This document shows positions 5,907-8,265 of a stretch of 8,265 nucleotides of DNA, piece after piece. The position numbers and the translations under genes were made by a program. The stretch comes from JANOYC01 sp031428675 (GTDB lineage Bacteria > Actinomycetota > Actinomycetes > Actinomycetales > Microbacteriaceae): contig JANOYC010000157.1 in assembly GCA_031428675.1 (NCBI GenBank), positions 1 to 8,265 of the forward strand. Reading direction: 5' to 3'. The notes beneath the pieces are model-generated. The model was not told the DNA's origin, searched no databases, and worked only from the letters and a program-made list of their open reading frames with translations. Numbering within the stretch: the stretch's first letter is position 1; each line of letters begins with the position of its first letter.

Positions 5907-7210
5907 GCTTCGACGCGGCCCAGCCCGGCACCCCCGAGGAAACCTGGGCCGCCGACACCCGGCTCACCGATCGATCGCCACTGCCGCTCGACGGCATCGA
6001 CCAGCTGCTCGTGGTTGCCGCGCATCCCGACGACGAGACGCTCGGGGCCGGCGGACTGATCGTCGAATGCGCGCGCCGCGGGTATCCCGTGACGGTCGTG
6101 ATCGTCACCGACGGTGCCGCCGCACCGGAGGCAGGCGACACCGCCGCTTGTCGCGCCGCCGAATTGCGAAACGCCCTCGCCGTTCTTGCTCCCGCAGCCC
6201 GGCTGCACCAACTCGGCATCCCCGATGGCCGAACGCGCGAAGAACGCGATCGCGTTCGTGAACGGCTCGCGCCAGTGATCGGCGAAACGCCCACGACGAC
6301 GCTCGTGGCGGCACCGTGGCGAGGCGACGGGCATCGCGATCATCGCGTGGTCGGCGAGGTCGTCGCAGCGCTCACCGACGAACGGATGCTCATCGAATAC
6401 CCGATCTGGATGTGGCACTGGGCAACTCCATCAAGCCCCGACGTGCCGTGGGACAGCATGTGTTCGCTCGCCATCGACCTCACCGCGAAGTCCGCGGCTA
6501 TCGACAATTACCGTTCGCAGACGGCAGGCGATTCGCCGATGTTGCGGGCGGACACCCTCGATCACTTCCGCCGCGACCGCGAATACTTCATCGTCAATCA
6601 CAAACCCGTCGAACGCGACGCTTTGCCAGCACGGTACTTCGACAACGCCTATTCGCGCCGCGCTGACCCGTGGGGATTCGAGAACCGGTGGTACGAACAG
6701 CGCAAGCGCGACGTCACCGTGGCTTCACTCCCGGATCGCCGCTATCACCGCGCTCTGGAGATCGGATGCTCGATCGGCGTTCTTACGGATGCGCTCGCCG
6801 ATCGCTCTGACGAATTGCTCGCCATCGACGTATCGCAGGCCGCTGTCGATCAAGCGCGCGAGCGCCTCGGCATGCGAGCACAGGTGGAACGCGTCGACGT
6901 CGTCGAATCTTTCCCGACCGGCAGATTCGACCTCATCGTGCTGTCCGAGGTGGGATACTACTTCTCCCCCGTGGGGCTCGCGCGGGTGCTCGACGCGATC
7001 GAAGCCGGCTTGACACCCGGCGGCACCCTGATCGCGTGCCATTGGCGGCATCCGGTCGCTGACTACCCGCTCTCCGGAGACGAGGTGCACGAGACCATTC
7101 GTTCGCGAGGGCTCCCCCTGCTGGTCTCGCATCGTGAAGCGGACTTCGTTCTCGAGGTGTTCTCCACCGACAACCGCTCTGTGGCAAGGCGCGAAGGACT
7201 CGTCGAATGA
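5903..7210 (+). CDS. Bifunctional PIG-L/LmbE-family deacetylase and class I SAM methyltransferase
   Basis: A 435-residue fusion starting at GTG 5903, which overlaps the preceding stop. Residues about 34-200 are a PIG-L/LmbE zinc deacetylase: VVAAHPDDETLGAGG has the AHPDDE zinc and catalytic motif at 40-45, and GDGHRDHR (141-148) supplies the second H-x-D-H ligand motif. This family removes N-acetyl groups from amino sugars such as GlcNAc-inositol or GlcNAc-PI. Residues about 245-420 are a class I methyltransferase of the NodS-like type: motif I ALEIGCSIG (284-292), acidic residue D309 (LLAIDVS), and FDLIVLSEVGYYFS (342-355). The enzyme likely acts on a sugar-containing intermediate, deacetylating and then methylating it; order and substrate are inferred. 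Its stop overlaps the glycosyltransferase start by four bases (ATGA). No membrane segment is seen, so it is probably cytosolic. Confidence 0.88.
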   Translation: MSFDAAQPGTPEETWAADTRLTDRSPLPLDGIDQLLVVAAHPDDETLGAGGLIVECARRGYPVTVVIVTDGAAAPEAGDTAACRAAELRNALAVLAPAARLHQLGIPDGRTREERDRVRERLAPVIGETPTTTLVAAPWRGDGHRDHRVVGEVVAALTDERMLIEYPIWMWHWATPSSPDVPWDSMCSLAIDLTAKSAAIDNYRSQTAGDSPMLRADTLDHFRRDREYFIVNHKPVERDALPARYFDNAYSRRADPWGFENRWYEQRKRDVTVASLPDRRYHRALEIGCSIGVLTDALADRSDELLAIDVSQAAVDQARERLGMRAQVERVDVVESFPTGRFDLIVLSEVGYYFSPVGLARVLDAIEAGLTPGGTLIACHWRHPVADYPLSGDEVHETIRSRGLPLLVSHREADFVLEVFSTDNRSVARREGLVE

Positions 7211-7887
7211 CCGCCGTGGCCGTCGTGATCCCCGCGCGCGACGAAGCGGAACTCATCGGGCGCTGTCTGCGGTCGGTGCTGATGGCGCGGCGCCTCGGCG
7301 CCCCTGACGCGGCAGTCATTGTTGTCGCTGATGGATGCTTGGACAACACAGTGCAAATCGCGCGCAGTTTCAACAACATAGTCGTGCTCGAGATCGAGTC
7401 CTCGAATGTCGGTGCGGCACGAGCTGCGGGGGCCGCGTTTGCCTTGGATCGCGGAGCCGACTGGCTCGCCAACACCGATGCGGATTCGGTCGTGCCGCCG
7501 AACTGGCTGCACGTGCAGCGTCAACTCGCCGCCGCGGGTCGCGACCTCATCATTGGCACTGTGCGGCCCGACTTCCGAGACCTCGACCTGGCACAGCGCG
7601 CGGCCTGGGAACACACGCACGAGCGAGGACGACCCAATGGTCATGTCCATGGAGCAAACCTCGGCGTTCGGTCGAACCTGTACCGAACAGTCGGCGGATA
7701 TCGCGCGCTGCCCGAGCATGAAGACAACGATCTCGTTGACCGTCTGATGCGCGCCGGAGCCGTGCTGGAAGCCACCGATGCCAATGAGGTCGTGACGTCT
7801 GGTCGAAAAGTGGGGCGCACCCCGGGCGGCTACGCACGATTCTTGCGCGACGATCTGCTCGCCCGAATCGGGAGCAATCCCATATGA
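7207..7887 (+). CDS. Family 2 glycosyltransferase
   Basis: A 226-residue GT-A fold glycosyltransferase. The N-terminal nucleotide-binding strand and loop is VAVVIPARDEAELIGRCLRS (residues 4-23). VVADGCLDNT lies at 39-48, and the metal-binding DxD motif is D91-A-D93 in ANTDADS. HGANLGVR (148-155) and HEDNDLVDRL (171-180) match the acceptor-side and catalytic acidic region of family 2 enzymes. There is no transmembrane segment, so it is a soluble, short member that probably transfers a sugar from a nucleotide-sugar in the cytoplasm. The start ATG overlaps the upstream stop (ATGA). It is the last gene of the operon; its stop is only 14 bases from the tRNA-Met fragment. The acceptor may be the same molecule handled by the deacetylase/methyltransferase. 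Confidence 0.88.
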   Translation: MTAVAVVIPARDEAELIGRCLRSVLMARRLGAPDAAVIVVADGCLDNTVQIARSFNNIVVLEIESSNVGAARAAGAAFALDRGADWLANTDADSVVPPNWLHVQRQLAAAGRDLIIGTVRPDFRDLDLAQRAAWEHTHERGRPNGHVHGANLGVRSNLYRTVGGYRALPEHEDNDLVDRLMRAGAVLEATDANEVVTSGRKVGRTPGGYARFLRDDLLARIGSNPI

Positions 7888-7901
7888 CGACACCAGTTAA
7901 G

Positions 7902-7946
7902 TGGTAGCGGGGGCGGGACTTGAACCCGCGACACCACGATTATGAA
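7902..7946 (-). other. 3' half of an elongator tRNA-Met gene, probable attachment-site remnant
   Basis: Read on the minus strand: anticodon loop TTCATAA (7946-7940, anticodon CAT at 7944-7942), anticodon-stem 3' strand TCGTG, variable GTGTC, T arm GCGGG-TTCAAGT-CCCGC, acceptor 3' strand CCCCGCT, discriminator A, CCA (7904-7902). All pieces have the right lengths. The expected 5' partners, an AGCGGGG acceptor strand, a D arm and CACGA before the anticodon loop, are absent from the adjoining bases, so this is not a functional tRNA. Homology beginning in the anticodon loop and running to the 3' end is the usual attachment core for tyrosine-recombinase elements. The intact tRNA should lie beyond the right edge. 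Confidence 0.8.
7913..7929. other. T-arm hairpin close behind the glycosyltransferase gene
   Basis: GCGGG-ACTTGAA-CCCGC folds as the tRNA T arm. It is the only strong hairpin within 50 bases of the glycosyltransferase stop. It has no T run on the plus strand, so it is not called a terminator. Confidence 0.4.
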
Positions 7947-8265
7947 TAGCCATTTATCGGGGGTTTCTGCGGGGCATCATTACCTGTCAGTTCCCAGCGT
8001 TCACCCGCACAAACGGTCTTACCGTCTTGCACTCGATATCAGTGAATGTGCGGGATAGATGCGGGGTTTCGGATGTGTGAATAACTCGCCCGCCGTACAC
8101 GGAGACCCACGATGATGTGTGGATGGACGATCTTGATACCCCGAACTGTCCCGACTGCCTCACACGTCGCTCTATCGCCAAGAGTCGGTCAGGGGCCAAC
8201 TGCTGCCCGGAACGCCGGACAGTGAGCCGGCCCGCTTAGGCGTCTATGAAGCCGGCTGCCTCACG
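7947..8265. mobile_element. Probable end of an element integrated at tRNA-Met (extends past the right edge)
   Basis: Orientation of the tRNA remnant places the integrated DNA on its anticodon side, from about 7947 rightward. These 319 bases contain no convincing gene. They hold short dyads (ACGGT-CTT-ACCGT at 8013-8025; CACT-cGATATC-AGTG at 8030-8044) and repeated GCGGGG/GGGTTT-rich blocks (7959-7975 and 8060-8070) that could be integrase-binding arms. The integrase gene, if present, is outside the window. The call rests on the tRNA fragment alone. Confidence 0.45.
8123..8239 (+). CDS. Possible small Cys-containing protein (38 residues)
   Basis: A short frame from ATG 8123 encodes a 38-residue peptide with C9-P-D-C12 and C27-C28, recalling half of a small zinc ribbon. 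There is no good ribosome site in range (GGAG is about 18 bases upstream; GTG 8117 is an alternative start). The second cysteine pair lacks the normal spacing, so it could be chance or a decayed gene. I do not recognise it. A minus-strand frame entering from the right edge stops at 8236-8238 and would overlap its end. Confidence 0.2.
   Translation: MDDLDTPNCPDCLTRRSIAKSRSGANCCPERRTVSRPA

Noticed and set aside
4974..6418. Minus-strand frames of 168-290 codons opposite the acyl-CoA dehydrogenase and PIG-L genes
   Set aside because: They lack motifs and oppose genes with clear family signatures and coupled start/stop overlaps.
7063..7893. A 276-codon minus-strand frame opposite the glycosyltransferase gene
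   Set aside because: The plus-strand frame has the GT-A nucleotide-binding region and DxD motif; the minus-strand translation has no recognisable domain.
7902..7990. A complete tRNA gene
   Set aside because: The 5' acceptor strand, D arm and 5' anticodon stem that would pair with the visible 3' half are not present next to it, so only a remnant is called.
7987..8199. A 70-codon minus-strand frame with a TTG start
   Set aside because: It has a weak start codon, no ribosome site seen and no motif. It lies in the probable element end and could be real, but there is no positive evidence.
8236..8265. A minus-strand frame entering from the right edge and ending REAAGFIDA at a TAA (8236-8238), as the possible tail of an integrase or other element gene
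   Set aside because: Only nine codons are visible, far too few to call a gene. It is worth checking when the sequence to the right is available.
8137..8265. A plus-strand frame open to the right edge
   Set aside because: It contains no ATG or GTG start, and its composition is not that of a recognisable protein.
1..8265. CRISPR arrays, rRNA genes, insertion sequences, riboswitches
   Set aside because: No regularly spaced direct repeats, rRNA-like segments, transposase motifs with terminal repeats, or recognisable riboswitch cores were seen on either strand.

Overview
The window comes from a high-GC Gram-positive bacterium, most likely an actinobacterium of the Microbacteriaceae type. This is an inference from the strong GC bias at third codon positions, the Shine-Dalgarno and possible leaderless starts, and the actinobacterial look of the tRNA-Met fragment. 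No gene pins the species down.

Left part (1-2612, minus strand): a two-gene operon made of a small NYN/PIN-like nuclease-fold protein followed by a large N6-adenine DNA methyltransferase. The methyltransferase has an added N-terminal helix-turn-helix and a C-terminal half resembling a type I specificity subunit, and it runs off the left edge. Its promoter lies in a strikingly AT-rich stretch. Three copies of the same dyad, TAAAG-N4/5-GCTT(T)AC, sit on the -35 box, at the predicted start of transcription, and inside the first codons of the NYN gene. No restriction nuclease of a recognised type is visible. This is the best candidate here for an undescribed, probably self-regulated, defence or epigenetic module.

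Middle (2641-4776, minus strand): a Dps-family ferritin-like protein with a complete set of ferroxidase residues, followed 24 bases later by a type B carboxylesterase. A stem-loop follows the esterase. A 158-base divergent region with a palindrome and a partial second copy separates Dps from the next operon.

Right part (4923-7887, plus strand): a tightly coupled three-gene operon encoding an acyl-CoA dehydrogenase-like protein, a fused PIG-L/LmbE deacetylase plus SAM methyltransferase, and a family 2 glycosyltransferase. The stop and start codons overlap by four bases at both junctions. Together they look like a pathway that builds a glycosylated, N-deacetylated and methylated product, but the product is unknown.

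Right edge (7902-8265): a 3' half of an elongator tRNA-Met gene lies 14 bases beyond the glycosyltransferase stop. It begins at the anticodon loop and has no 5' half. This is the expected footprint of an element integrated into a tRNA gene, and its orientation puts the element to the right. The remaining ~320 bases hold no convincing gene.
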